From: Strongylocentrotus purpuratus
Lineage: Eukaryota; Echinodermata; Echinoidea; Camarodonta; Strongylocentrotidae
DNA: 64,000 nt
Reading direction: 5' to 3'
NCBI RefSeq assembly: GCF_000002235.5
Contig: NW_022145613.1
Coordinates: forward strand, 250,501 to 314,500
The notes under the pieces are model-generated. The model was not told the DNA's origin. It made no database searches and was given only the letters and a program-made list of their open reading frames with translations. The position numbers were made by a program, and so were the translations under genes. Below are positions 1-11,576 of this stretch, one piece after another (position 1 is the first letter of the stretch; each line of letters opens with the position of its first letter).

Positions 1-1178
1 TTGGCCCTTTCACCATTTTGGGCAAGTGTCCTAAAAAAATAAGAGTAACTTGGAAAGATACTTTCAATCCTGTAGTATAGTTTGACAACGCATGGGTTTG
101 CTTTGAAAATGTCAATATTTATGAATTCATTACTATTTACATATTGCAACTGGATTACATTTCCTTTTCAATCCCCATAGTCCCAATCATAACAATCTGT
201 GTTTGTGAATGCCATGCACAGGGCATTTCCTACATTCTCCTTACAACAAAAGTGGTTTTTAACCCAGCAATGCACTGCAGGAAGTAAAGACACATATTGA
301 CCTTGCAAAGAGTAGCTGCATAGTTGAGTGTAAGTGATCGTGTTTGACCTTTGACCTCGCTCCCATTCTTTGTCTTGGGGAGGGGTGTATGATCAGCATT
401 GAGATGGGGTATAGGGGGCAGGCTCGTGAAATGTTAGTCCAGAATCTGGCCGGTTCTTTATATTATATTCACTACAATTGATTCAAGCCGCCGAAGATGG
501 CTTTATCAATGAACTCATATATACGCTCACCAGCCAAGCCTAAGCACCGTCCACTAAGAATTCAAATTTCCTGACCAGATTAAAGAATATTCAGTAAGAG
601 GAAAAAATCCCTCATTTGATTTTTGAAGATTTTTCGACAAATGCTAGGATATGAAAGCTAGGATAAAATTTGTCATAGGTTTGAGTGTCGTGGTGTCAAT
701 CATTTTACCAATGGCATCCAAAGACATATATTAATTTTGATTGTCAACTTGTGCTAGTGTGATCGGAAGTCGTCCAAATTTAGAAAGAAATGCAAGTTAC
801 GGCATTTTCAATAATGGCACCACTTTCTGCTTAGGCGAATCCAAGGCGAGTAAATCGGCCACGGTCCCCCTCTGAGAGAGAGAGAGAAAAAAAAAATGAA
901 AATAACGAAATAAATAAACAAAATCTAAGGGTAAAACATTAATCTGCGAACCCCTCCTTTTCAGAACCACAGGAGGGCCAGTGTGATTCCCGTGCAGGAA
1001 AAATTTAGAAATGAAAATGGAAAATTCATTCCTAACTCTCACCCCTTCGCAGCAATACACTAACCTTCCAGAGTTATGAATCTTCTTTCATTTAAAGAAT
1101 TAAATGAACGCAATGGTGTGAGAGGGTTTGAGTGTTCATACTTTTTTTTCCCTCAGAAAAATGCACCGTTTTATTTTT

Positions 1179-2353
1179 ATGCCTCCGCCACCGAAGGTGG
1201 TGCCGGAGGCATCATGTTTTCGGGTTGTCCGTCCGTACGTCCGTCCGTCCGTACGTCCGTCCGTCCGTCCGTCCGTCCGTCCGTCCGTCCGTCCGTCCCG
1301 TTTGACCGTTATCACAATATCTCAAGAACCATTTAAGATTTAAACTTAAGACTCAGGAATAGTATTTATCACCATAGGAAGACGATCTGATTAGATTTTG
1401 GAGTACGTAGGTCAAAGGTCACAGGTCACAGAGGTCAACTTATGAAATTCCTTGTATTGAGTTTGTTAGCGCGATATCTCAAGAACCATTTGAGATTTAA
1501 ACTTCAAACTTAAGGATAGTATGTATCACCATAGGAAGACGATCTGATTAGATTTTGGAGCACGTATGTCAAAGGTCAAGGGTCACAGAGGTCAACTTAT
1601 GAAATTCCATACATTGAGATTGTTATCATGATATCTCAAGAACCACTGGAGATTTAAACTTCAAACTTAGTGATAGTGTGTATCACTATAGGAAAACAAT
1701 CTGATTAGATTTTGGAGCACGTATGTCAAAGGTCAAGGGTCACAGAGGTCAACTTATGAAATTCCATACATTGAGATTGTTATCATGATATCTCAAGAAC
1801 CACTGGAGATTTAAACTTCAAACTTAGTGATAGTGTGTATCACTATAGGAAAACAATCTGATTAGATTTTGGAGCACGTAGGTCAAAGGTCAAAGGCCAC
1901 AGCGCACATTATGAATGCAAAAACAGCTTGTGATCGCGTTATCTCAAGAACCGATTGATGGATTCATGCCAAAATTAGGTCATGTTTGTTACTTGCAGAG
2001 CCAATGAACTGAGTAGATTCTTGGTTCATAAGGTCAAAGGTCAAAGGTCATGGGCCCATTATGTATGCAAAAATAGCTTGTGAACGCATTCTCATTAGAA
2101 CTGACAGATGGATTACTATTTAACTCAGAACATCTTGCAGAGCCAATGAACTGAGTAGATTTTATGGTCATGAGGTCAAAGATCTAAGGGTCATATATGT
2201 ATATGAGAAATTGCTTGTAATCACTATATTCTGAGAACCTGTCAATGGATTACCATTGAACGTGAATTCAATTTTTTTTTTCTCTTTTGGTTTGTAAAAT
2301 TGCTCTGTAACGGAGGCATCATTTTCGACTGCGTGCAGTCGAATTCCATCTAG
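1179..2353 (+). mobile_element. Helitron/HINE-like non-autonomous element with (CCGT)n and internal tandem repeats
   Basis: The left end has a GC-rich hairpin (GCCTCCG...CGGAGGC, 1181-1210) followed by a CCGT microsatellite (about 1228-1299) and then a 157-bp tandem array. The right end repeats CGGAGGCATCA and has a hairpin TTCGACTGC/GCAGTCGAA (2324-2343), followed about 6 nt later by CTAG and a T. A hairpin just before CTRR is the known signature of Helitron 3' ends, and internal tandem repeats plus a microsatellite are known from Helentron-associated elements (HINEs). No Rep/helicase coding sequence is present, so the class assignment is inferred from the ends only. Confidence 0.5.
1281..1910. 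repeat. 157-bp tandem repeat, about four copies
   Basis: The phrase GAGGTCAACTTATGAAATTC recurs at 1431, 1588 and 1745, a period of exactly 157 bp. Each unit contains ATCTCAAGAACC and a run of AGGTCA-like hexamers. Degenerate further copies continue to about 2240. The array lies inside the HINE-like element. Confidence 0.85.
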
Positions 2354-2736
2354 TTATAAGTTATGTTCCTGTATGGTATTTAGATTATTTTCTACCTCTC
2401 ATTGGTTTAATATTTCCCTTGAGGAGGAAAAGATTTCACAGCAGCTTAGTATTGCTGGCATCTTTCAATTTATCTTCTAAAATCAAATATCTTGCACAAA
2501 AACCTGTATCTGACCTTTTATTCAGAGACTGGTAATGCCTGCCCTGTTCACCCATATCAAATAAAGGAACGATAAAATCAGACTTGTTCTTAAAAAAGCT
2601 GCAGTTTTATATGCCATTAGTCCTAAAACTACTTTACTAGGCTTCTTTTGAACAATAGTCATGACCATACTTGCCATACACCCCTGGATGATGTGATTTC
2701 AATGGTCAAGCGATCGGTCAAGCGAACAGTCAATAA

Positions 2737-3191
2737 CAGCGTGTCCACACACAAAACAATTTATCCCGAAACTCTATAACGAAACGTCGTATAAAGAATC
2801 ATAGTATAAATTTCAAAGTGTCCACACACAAGAAACGTCATATAAATAATCATCGTATAAATTCAAGGATGTCCATAAACAGCAGAAAGTAATCCTGAAA
2901 CTCTACAGTCTGGTCTCCTTTCGCTCGAGGTCACGTTAAGCCCCGCCCAGTTAGTTACACTAGTTACACTCCCCCTGTCCACACACAACATTTTCTGTGA
3001 TTAGGCGTGATTCTTTATTGAGTTTCAGTTCGAAACGATGCCCAAACCTGCGTTTCGTTAGACTAGTTTCGTTATACGATGTATCGTTAGTGAGCGTTCA
3101 CACACACAATTTCATCGTAAAACTATCGCGAAACAGTATCACTATCGCGAAACGGTATAGCTAATCAAAATGTTGTGTGTGGACAGGGGGG
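2737..3191 (+). mobile_element. MITE, CAGCGTGTCC family, copy 1 (3-bp TSD TAA)
   Basis: The ends are CAGCGTGTCCACACACAA and TTGTGTGTGGACAGGGGGG, inverted around TGTCCACACACAA. TAA flanks both ends (2734-2736 and 3192-3194). The interior is rich in short GAAACG/CGTTTC palindromes. A 3-bp TSD with such ends fits a Harbinger- or CACTA-like non-autonomous element; no transposase is present. Confidence 0.65.
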
Positions 3192-3954
3192 TAAGTTATG
3201 CATGAATTACAGGAAAGTAAAGGTCTCTCCAAACCCACAACCTGATATATTATTACCCACCATACTGCACATATACGATATTACCCACCTTTACCATACT
3301 GCACATATATGATATTACCCACCTTTACCATACTGCACATATGATATTACCCACCTTTATTATACTGTTCATATTGGATTTGGATTGTTTGTTCTCAATA
3401 TGCTTGTAAATTTTGTATTTATGTTGTAGGGCCTCCACGGAAAACAGTATTTAACTACTGATGGAGCCACCCTACTAAAAAAGACTAATAAATAAATAAA
3501 TAAATAAATCTGATATTACCCACCTTTATTATACTGTACATATGATATTACCCACCTTTATCATACATGTATCTCAGTTTGTTATATTCCGTATGGGTGT
3601 AGAAGCTAAGCCCCATGATGTCATCTTATATTCTATAAGAGAAAGTCTTAATTTGCACCTTTAGGACATGTAGCCTGGGAGGATTACTGAATTGAGGCAG
3701 ACATAATGTAGAGTGTGAACTAGTTTATCATTCATGGGTCCTTTAACTTTTCAAGCCTTGTGTCATCTTGACTCTATAACACTAAGTTGATTCATGTAGA
3801 AAACTATATAGCAACCTAGTAGAACACATATACACTGTTTATTGCTTAAAAATCTGGAGCATGATATTGCTAAGATTCATGTTGAGCCACATAATTGTTT
3901 ACAAGATTATGATGCAAGTTTATTTGAGAGAAGGAGATGGACTTATAGATATAC

Positions 3955-4490
3955 AGAGAGATGGACAGAGGGGTAAACAAATAGATAGACAGAGAGATAA
4001 ACAGATAGATATACTTACCCCGGGTCCACACACAATAAATTCATCCTATAACTATCTCGAAACGGTATAGTTATACCGTTTCAGGATAGTTATACAATGA
4101 AATTGTGTGTGTATACGCTTACTAACAATACGTTGTATAACGAAACGCGGGTTTGGGTATCGTTTCTAACTAGAAGAATCACAGAATGTGTTATGTACTG
4201 GTACTGGTCGAACTAGAACGGTATAACTGGGCAGAGCTTAACGTGACCGCGCGTGAAAGGAGACCTGACCTCTCATTTCGGCTTCCGTTTCATGACTGCA
4301 GTAGCAAATTGCGCACCTATACAACATTTCTCTGTAGAGTTTCGGGATTACTTTCTTGTGTGTGTGGACGCCCTGGAATTTATACGATGATTCTTTAAGT
4401 ACAACGTTTCTTTATAGTGTTTCAGGATTTTAAAAAATGTGTGTGTGGACACGCTGTAAGAGATAGACAGAGAGATACAATTAGATAGAG
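3955..4490. repeat. AGATAGACAGAG-type minisatellite interrupted by a MITE
   Basis: Imperfect repeats of AGATAGACAGAGAGATA lie at 3955-4015 and resume at 4458-4490. They are split by the second CAGCG-type MITE, so the transposon landed in a pre-existing simple repeat. Confidence 0.6.
4018..4456 (-). mobile_element. MITE, CAGCGTGTCC family, copy 2 (inverted)
   Basis: This shares its interior with copy 1 in reverse orientation. The right end is GTGTGTGGACACGCTG and the left end is CCCCGGGTCCACACACA. The flanks are TTA on the left and TAA on the right, so the target duplication is not exact. It contains a near-perfect palindrome GAAACGGTATA/TATACCGTTTC around 4057-4082. Confidence 0.6.
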
Positions 4491-7400
4491 TAGCATCTTT
4501 CATAGGGGTCTTGGGAGGCATTTTTCATTGGCTATGAGAAAAAGTTAGAGACTTTTGGAAGAATAAATGAATAAACGTTTGGAGATTTGTCCAATATGAA
4601 TTCAATAATTGAGTGTATACATGTATGAACAGCCTCCGGGCTCCATGAATGTAATTGAAGTGAACACGACAGAGAAATATGATTGAGTGATGTAAAGTAA
4701 GCCAGGGAGATACATGTAGGTCTGGTGACTCCTTGGAAAAGCCAATTGGGATTCATGAATAGCAAATTGTGCATGATATACTTTAACACGTAATCTCATG
4801 AATAGTAGAAGATGAAACGATGGAACTTTGAATACCGTAAGAAAATATGGATGGGAAGAAAGTGATGGACAGAGTGGTGAACATATGAATTCTTCATAAT
4901 ATAAGAAAGAATTAAATAAGTCTTGATGTTTCTTCTTTTCTTTGGACACTGGACATCTTTTTCTTCTCTTCGACTTTATTCCCCCCTTTTTCTTTATTCT
5001 TCCATTGTGCCTCCTTCCCATCACTTTCATTTGTTACTTATCTAATTTCTTAATTTCTCCTTTATCTTTACATTTTCTGTCTTCTGTCATATTTTCTTTG
5101 GAGGGGGCTGTCACTTTTCCTTTTTCTTGAGCACTCAGTTTCAAAAGCTTGTATCATTAAACATGATAAATAGAAACATCAGAGTGAAAAGATTTGGCTA
5201 AAAAGTCATCTCAAAGTTTTGTTTATATATGGATTGGTTTCAATCCCCTCCCCCTCTTACTTGGGCGTTACGTTATATTTTCAAGAAATGAGGAAAAAAC
5301 ACATTTTGGGGAAAGTGAAGAAAGCAGGCAATGACTCATGCAGGCAGCTAGGTGATATTGGTTGCCTAATTTGTGTATAGGAAAGACAATTTAGAGTCAT
5401 GAAGAAAACTCATTTTGAATAGTGAACAGTGACGAGTCATCCTAATGGATAATACATGATGAATGATCTCATAACCTACCTCTACATGTAGCCTGCTGTA
5501 GCCCAGATCAGCGATGCAGCAAGTAGTGTTAGGTTAACCAGTCTCTAACTTTCTATGCATGTAGCTCTTTATTTCTTCTTTTAATTTGTTTACAAATCTT
5601 TGTTTTGTTTGTAATACAATTTTCTTTTCAAGATGAATTATTTCTTGCTATATTTACCCAAGAGTAGATGCATTCATTAACAATAATATGCCTTAGGACC
5701 TTATATCATGAGAGAAACAATGTGGTATGGATGTGTGTATAACCAGTTACTTTAATCATTACTTGGCCATTCATATGCCCAATCTTGATGAACAAAGTTT
5801 CATTGCTTATCTTATGTAGGTCCAAAGATATAATTTGATCCCACTGTTACTCAGCATTATTTGTGTTGTTGTTTGTTTTGGAAGCAGCAATAATTATTTT
5901 TTATCAATGTTTAGGTCAATTGGATTTGTATGCAATGTAATTACATCATCATTGTTGTAGTGAGCTTGATTATATGTATTTTATGGTAATTTGAGTCATT
6001 TTCTGCTAGTTCCAACGGATTACATGTGCATTGATTGACTGACAGATTGATTAAGGAAATTCTTATGAGAGGATGGTTATACAAATCCATTCGTAAAAAT
6101 GTTGCATAGGCCCAAACAATCATTGGATAGTGAAGAGGGTGTGCATATGGAGTGTTGTATAAAGAAACTAATTTGGGAGGTCAGTTTACACCACATATTT
6201 AGTATTCAGAAAAATGTTGAAACTCTCTTTCACTTTATTATTTTCAGATAAGAAAAAAGAAACTCTTTTCTCAAATACATTTATAGTCTTATGATAAGTT
6301 AGGGTTGTCTGATAAACCTCAAACGTTGTCCTAATTTTTTTTTTGAAATACATCATATTTTTCTTTTGTTTAAAAAGTAATATGTGATAATCTGTAGGCA
6401 CAAAACTTTTGTATTGTTTTAGTTGTATTTACTTTCGCATAGAGAGACACCCCAGTCTACTATGTATGTTATACATTCATCTTTATTAGTATTCATGTCA
6501 TTTAAAATGTGTTACTCTAAGTTACTCTTTATTTCATCAATAGCAAACTACCTGTGGGCCAGAGTTGTCCTTCAGAGCTTTACTTTATTTCACGATATTC
6601 TTTTGTTCTCATTACATACATGTACATTGTATAAGCCAAATAAATAACAAATTCACTACTTCTATGACAATGTCATATACGCAGACATGAAAGGGCCTGG
6701 TATGCACTGTGGTACATTCATGTTGCAGGGATACCAGAGTTCGCTATAAAATGTTGGCAGTGTGTGGTTGGTTTATAGAGCCATCATCTTTAACCAGGGT
6801 ATGACTTTGATTCAAGTCTTAAGTTTGAATCCAAGAAGCAAAAAGGATAAAGGGAAAATTGATTGGAAACAGCTGTGCTCACCACTAGTTCATATTCATT
6901 ATTAAAGTATAGAGCATGTACATGTACTCCTGATACTGTGTGCTCATTTTAATTCAGTGGGAAGGAAAAATCCTTCTAGATACCTCAATTTAGCTATTTC
7001 TCAAATGAATTTGAGTCTGAAAATTTGATTAGGATCAATTGCTATCACAGGTTGTGAGTATGAAAAAACCATTGCAGTAATACCTGTGTCTTTGGCCTAG
7101 AGGTTTTATGGCAACATGGCACATACTGGGTCATGTGTATCCCCGCTTTGCTTTCTACGTTCTCTCCTCCCTCCATCATAGAGGCTTACCTCAAAGACGG
7201 CTCTTTATAGAAAGAGCTCTACAAACCCATGACCTTTGAGCAGTATGTTGCTCTGTTACCAACGAAACTCCCCACATTTAGTGAGTGATTCTTTCCCCAC
7301 CTTGGTCTTGGTCATGCCCATAGAGGAAGCCTGCTTATAGTGATTACTTCTGGGAGTATCGAAAGTGCTAAAAACAGGCACATTCTGTAGTACAGCGTAA

Positions 7401-7810
7401 TCCAGCATGTCAAAAAGGGTTTAAATGATTGGTTATTTAAAAACCATGTTCTGATTTACTACTGATGCTTCTTCCATTGCTCGTACTAGTACTCTGTATA
7501 CATTCACCACTAATTCTATTACTTGTCTTTTAATATCATGAAACTGAATAACAAATTCACTATTTTACTTTCGAGAAATTGATACACTTGTAATTGATAA
7601 ATTATATAAACAGGAAAACAGTTATTAGGCTAATCTAACAAAGATTTCACAATTTACTGTTTCATGAAGTGAGTGGATGGCTACAGTGAGCAAAGTATGT
7701 CATTGCTAAATGGTTAAGAATTTTCAGGAACAAAAGTCCAAATAGCCTCATATAAATGTCTTTAGTTAATGAATGTTTCTATTTCCTTTTTTCCCTTTCC
7801 TCTAACATAG

Positions 7811-10800
7811 ATTATCAAGGAGAGGGTAGAGAAACACCTTGCTCGTCAGGACTACATCTGGAACCACCATCCAGGAGCATTGTCTATCTTCAGCGAGTAT
7901 TCGTCCAGCCTCCAATCATTCCCTTTCTACACCCTGGCAATAGGGGCTCAACCATCCAACAAGTTTTCTGCTCTAGTCTTAGTGCAGACCCCACCTATCT
8001 CCATATCAGCTCCACTCATGAAACTTCTTGTCAATGTAGGCAAGTCTGCATATGCTCATCAGGTATATATCTTCTTCTTCTTCTTCTTCTTCTTCAAGAT
8101 AATCTACCTCCTTCAATACTGAAAATTCTTGCAGATGCCGTATACTCGGCCTGATCGGGGTGTGCAGGTGGACCATTACACCGGGGTTTCCCCCTACTCT
8201 TATACGAATAGTGCAATGGGTTCTTAACGTGCAAGGGTGGTGACTCTCCTGTACACGGGGCCTCCATTTAACGTCCTGTCCGAGGGACAGAGTGTTTTCC
8301 ACTTGACATAACCTGTGTATATGACCAAGGGAAGGGGCACGTTAACACATCAACGTAGACTTCAGTCATCCGCCTTGGTTCGACAGGCAGACGCTTTACC
8401 GACTGAGCCAACTCGCCTCCATAAGCACCATTCAATGCAACGACCAGAAGTTTCAATAGGATCACCTCACACTTCCGTATACTGATGCTGATGCTGATAA
8501 AATCCATTGCTTTCTTCTTTAATATCACAATTAGTTCACTTTCATTGTCAACCTCTCTTGGCATATGACCACTATTCAATGTCATTAATGGTAATGGTAA
8601 TGCAAACTCGTGGTACAAGTTGGAGGAGTTGAGAACTTTGAGTACAGCCCCTTAAGAGTTGGCTCTGAAATGTTTTTAAGATTATCGCTTTAGTATTCAA
8701 ATTTTTGATTATTTTATTGGATATAGCTGCTGCAAGTATACATTACTCATCACATAAATATGTTTCAAGGTAAAGTGTAATTGGGAGAACGATAAAGAGG
8801 AAAATCGGCCCCCATTTGTTTGAATTAAAGTCTGCTTGAAGAAAATGGTTATTGCTTCGGTCTTGAACCATCTAAATATACCAAGAAAGAAACATATTGT
8901 TATCATTACCCATGGTGTTGATCAATGCTGTGAGTTAAACACACTGTCCTTTCTCTTCTCTTTTTTGTTGTTGTAGATTGTTGTGTTATGGCAGGTAGAT
9001 AGACCCCTCCCACCGAAGTCCAGATGGCCCAAGCTTCAAGTCCCTCTCATAGTCATTGAGACTGATCTCAAGGTAAGGTCCTCAATTAAAACGTCTCCAT
9101 CATGGAAAGTGGATTGTTCTAAATCAAGTCATCTTTGCACAACGATGTAACAGTTACCAGAGCCCTGTTGCACAAAACTTACCATTAATGGTAACTGCCA
9201 TGTTAACAAGGCTTAACAGCCAATCAAAATCAAGGTTTCCATGGTAGTTACCATTGATGGCAAAGTTACCATCAATGGTAAGTTTTGTGCAACGGGCCCA
9301 GGTGTATTATAATTTAAAGGTTTATTATGTGAAAACAATGTTCACTATTATATTAAATGTTGGTATTGGTCAAGATGAATAGACCGAGAATCACAGTATC
9401 GGATATAGTTCTAATGGTGATTGTAATGATGGTGGTGAGCATAGGTGTAATAGTAAAGTATTGTTGGTGGACATGGCATGGTGATGGTGGTATAAGGGAG
9501 GGATAAGTTAGTGTTGATTGTTGAAGTGGTGCTAGTAATTGGAGATGGTGGTGAAGTGATGGACGAGGTTGTGGTGGTGATCTGGGTAGGTTTTTTTTTC
9601 AAAGGTACTTTCCATAGTGATTTTGGTAGTAGAGTAATGGTTGAGGTTGTGGGTGTGATGTAGAAATGAGGTGGTGATGATGGTAATATTTTGCAAGGAA
9701 TAGTCAGTTCTGTCAGTGATGATGGTGTCACCATGTAGATAGTATGCTGAATGTGATGAATACACAAGAAATGATTACTATGATATAAGAAACAGAAGGG
9801 ATAGCATGAGGAAATTGATTTTGTACCGAACAGTTTGTACATTTTATTTGTGAATTTTGTGAAAATAAACTTGTGTTTGTGTTTCCTTTCAGTCCCTGAG
9901 CAGTCGATTCTCACCTAACTCTGTGATTGAGATGGATGCTATTCTGAGTTTGGATGAAGATGCTCAACTAACTACAGATGAGGTTAGTATTCATTGGAAG
10001 ATACTTTGATGAGGGAGGTCAAAAGACAGTGGTATGGTAGTCACAGGATTCCAGGTTCATGGACAAGCCTTGCAACCTTTGTATTCTATGTGATATGCAT
10101 GTATGCTAGGATGTGCTCTAATGGATTGGAGAAACAAATCATTTTTTATGCTTTTATTTTGTATGATATATATATAATGTAAAGAATTTTTTTCTTTGTT
10201 TCTCTGTTTGACTTTCAGGTTGACTTTGCTTTCTCAGTATGGCAGACTTTTCCAAGCAGATTAGTAGGTTACCCTGCTAGAAACCATTACTGGGACCAAG
10301 CTAAAGGTCACTGGGGGTACTCATCAAAGTGGACCAATGAGTACTCTATGGTACTCTCTGGAGCAGCATTTTATCATAGGTAGGCTCTCTCTCTCTCTCT
10401 CTCTCTCTCACATCTCTCTCTGCCTCTGCCCCCCCCCCCTCTCTCCCTCTCCATCCCTCTGTGTCTCTCCTTCCCTCCCTCCCACCCGTTTTCTCTACCT
10501 CTCCCATTTCTCTCCCTCCACACCCTCTCTCTCTCTCTCTCTATCTCTAAGTCTCTAACCCTCAGTTTCATATCAAGAGGAACTGAAACTGGAAGAAACC
10601 AGTAAAATATATGCTACTTCAACAATCTCTCCAAATGTCGATTATTTTTATCAGAGTTTTGTCTTCCTGGTTCATAAACTATCCCATATAACATACATGT
10701 CATATTTCACACAAGAATGATTTCATCTTGCTGTTCAAATTAAGTCTAGATATTTCGGAAATGGAATTAATATCTACTTTCGGCAACATTTTTAAATAAA

Positions 10801-11305
10801 ATAATTATGCATGATTGCGAGAGAAAAACATATTATTGAAAGTCCTTCAGTTCAGAGGAATCTCCTTGCTTTCAATACAGTAAAAGTTTTAACAAACCCA
10901 TATTTTGTGTTTTGTTTCCATAGGTACTATCATTATCTGTTCACCCATGTACTGCCTTCACCGTTGCGTGTCCATGTGGATCGCACTAACAATTGTGATG
11001 ATATCCTTATGAACTTCTTAGTAGCTAGTGTGACAAAGCTACCACCCATTAAGGTAACACAGCGTAAACAATACCGTGATACGATGTTAACACCATCAAC
11101 ATCAGCACTGGCGGCTCGCTGGCTCAGCGCAGAACATTTCCAGCAGCGTCAGGAGTGCCTCAATCTATTCTCCAGTGTTATGGGCACCATGCCACTGGTT
11201 AGATCTCAAATGCGTCTCGATCCGGTCCTCTACAAAGATCCGGTCTCAAATATGAGAAAACGTTATCGAAAGATTGAGGTGGTGGACCCCAAACCAAGGA
11301 CGTGA
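7811..11305 (+). CDS. EXT1: Exostosin-1 (EXT1), C-terminal five exons (5' partial)
   Basis: EXT1 works with EXT2 in the Golgi as the glucuronosyl/N-acetylglucosaminyl transferase that elongates heparan sulfate. Five exons join in frame: 7811-8062, 8977-9072, 9893-9982, 10219-10379 and 10924-11305 (stop TGA 11303-11305). All have AG/GT borders, and phases 0,0,0,2 are consistent. They encode 326 C-terminal residues: the end of the GT47 region ([21 protein letters not shown]), then the GT64 domain with IVVLW, the acidic metal-binding motif [34 protein letters not shown] and [39 protein letters not shown] near the C-terminus follows vertebrate EXT1 rather than EXTL proteins. The C-terminal tail VVDPKPRT differs from the vertebrate end. 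The N-terminal cytoplasmic tail, membrane anchor and most of GT47 lie left of the window. Confidence 0.95.
8072..8421 (-). mobile_element. tRNA-derived SINE (SINE2-like) in EXT1 intron
   Basis: On the minus strand the 5' part reads GGCGAGTTGGCTCAGTCGGT, a tRNA-like head with an A box (TGGCTCAGTCGG). It continues through GCGTCTGCCTGTCGAACC to a body containing GGAGGCCCCGTGTACAGG and GGGGGAAACCCCGGTGTAA, and ends in a (CTT)n/(GAA)n tail at about 8080-8099. The B box is poorly preserved. This body is familiar to me from echinoderm SINEs. It begins only about 10 nt past the EXT1 5' splice site at 8063. Confidence 0.8.
9161..9299. mobile_element. Short palindromic MITE (GTTGCACAAAACTTACCAT), copy 1
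   Basis: The ends GCCCTGTTGCACAAAACTT and AAGTTTTGTGCAACGGGCC are inverted repeats. The interior has repeated ACCATTAATGGTAA-type palindromes, so most of the 139 bp can fold on itself. A diverged copy lies at 25684-25807 in WDR35. Confidence 0.7.
9411..9700. repeat. Degenerate GGTGAT/GGTGGT simple-sequence region
   Basis: A G/T/A-rich stretch of imperfect GATGGTGGT repeats in the EXT1 intron. It produces a spurious His/Thr/Ser-rich ORF on the opposite strand. No conserved protein feature is visible. Confidence 0.5.
10382..10557. repeat. Long polypyrimidine (CT)n tract in EXT1 intron
   Basis: About 175 nt almost purely C/T on the plus strand, starting 2 nt after the 5' splice site at 10380. 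It includes (CT)n blocks at both ends and a short C run. It lies between the two last coding exons of EXT1. Confidence 0.85.
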
Positions 11306-11570
11306 TATTAAGCCCACCGTTCGTTGTTCAGTGAATCTCATGAAAATGGAAATGAAAGTACTAGAATGTTTTCATGGTGCAGAGTGTCCCATCATTGGAT
11401 TACAAACATGTGGTTCATGTGCCAAACTATGGAGTGATCAAGAGTACTACTCATAATAAACCAACATGAATGTCTACTAATGGGACCAAGAAAGGTCAAG
11501 CTACTTTCTAATCTTCTTCCATGTCCAGCTTCTTCTTCTTCTCAATCGTGACGTATCATGTCCTTAAACC

Positions 11571-11576
11571 AATAAA
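11571..11576 (+). terminator. Candidate EXT1 polyadenylation signal AATAAA
   Basis: AATAAA occurs 266 nt after the EXT1 stop. An earlier AATAAA is at 11455-11460 and others occur further downstream (for example near 12,450 and 12,625). Which one is used cannot be told from sequence alone. Confidence 0.35.

Larger units (their letters stand above)
1..7810. other. No coding exon recognised; repeat-bearing DNA, probably EXT1 intron
   Basis: I looked for earlier EXT1 exons (the segment before the first exon found at 7811 and the GT47 exostosin domain) and saw none. The first recognised EXT1 exon begins in phase 0 after a normal acceptor, so the upstream exons should lie beyond the left edge. The stretch contains a Helitron/HINE-like element, two copies of a CAGCG-type MITE and simple repeats, each listed separately. 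The remainder (about 4,500-7,750) is AT-rich with no structure I can interpret. Confidence 0.6.

Noticed and set aside
1..7810. Upstream EXT1 exons
   Set aside because: I looked for the GT47 domain and the segment preceding [10 protein letters not shown] and found no matching frame with splice borders, so none are claimed.
8350..8421. A tRNA-like sequence (GGCTCAGTCGGTAAAGCG) on the minus strand
   Set aside because: There is no complete cloverleaf or intact B box, and it continues into a SINE body with a GAA tail, so it is a SINE head and not a tRNA gene.
9411..9914. A 167-codon minus-strand ORF in the EXT1 intron
   Set aside because: Its composition (His, Thr, Ser, Ile) follows from GATGGTGGT simple repeats, and the interval is a confirmed intron of EXT1.
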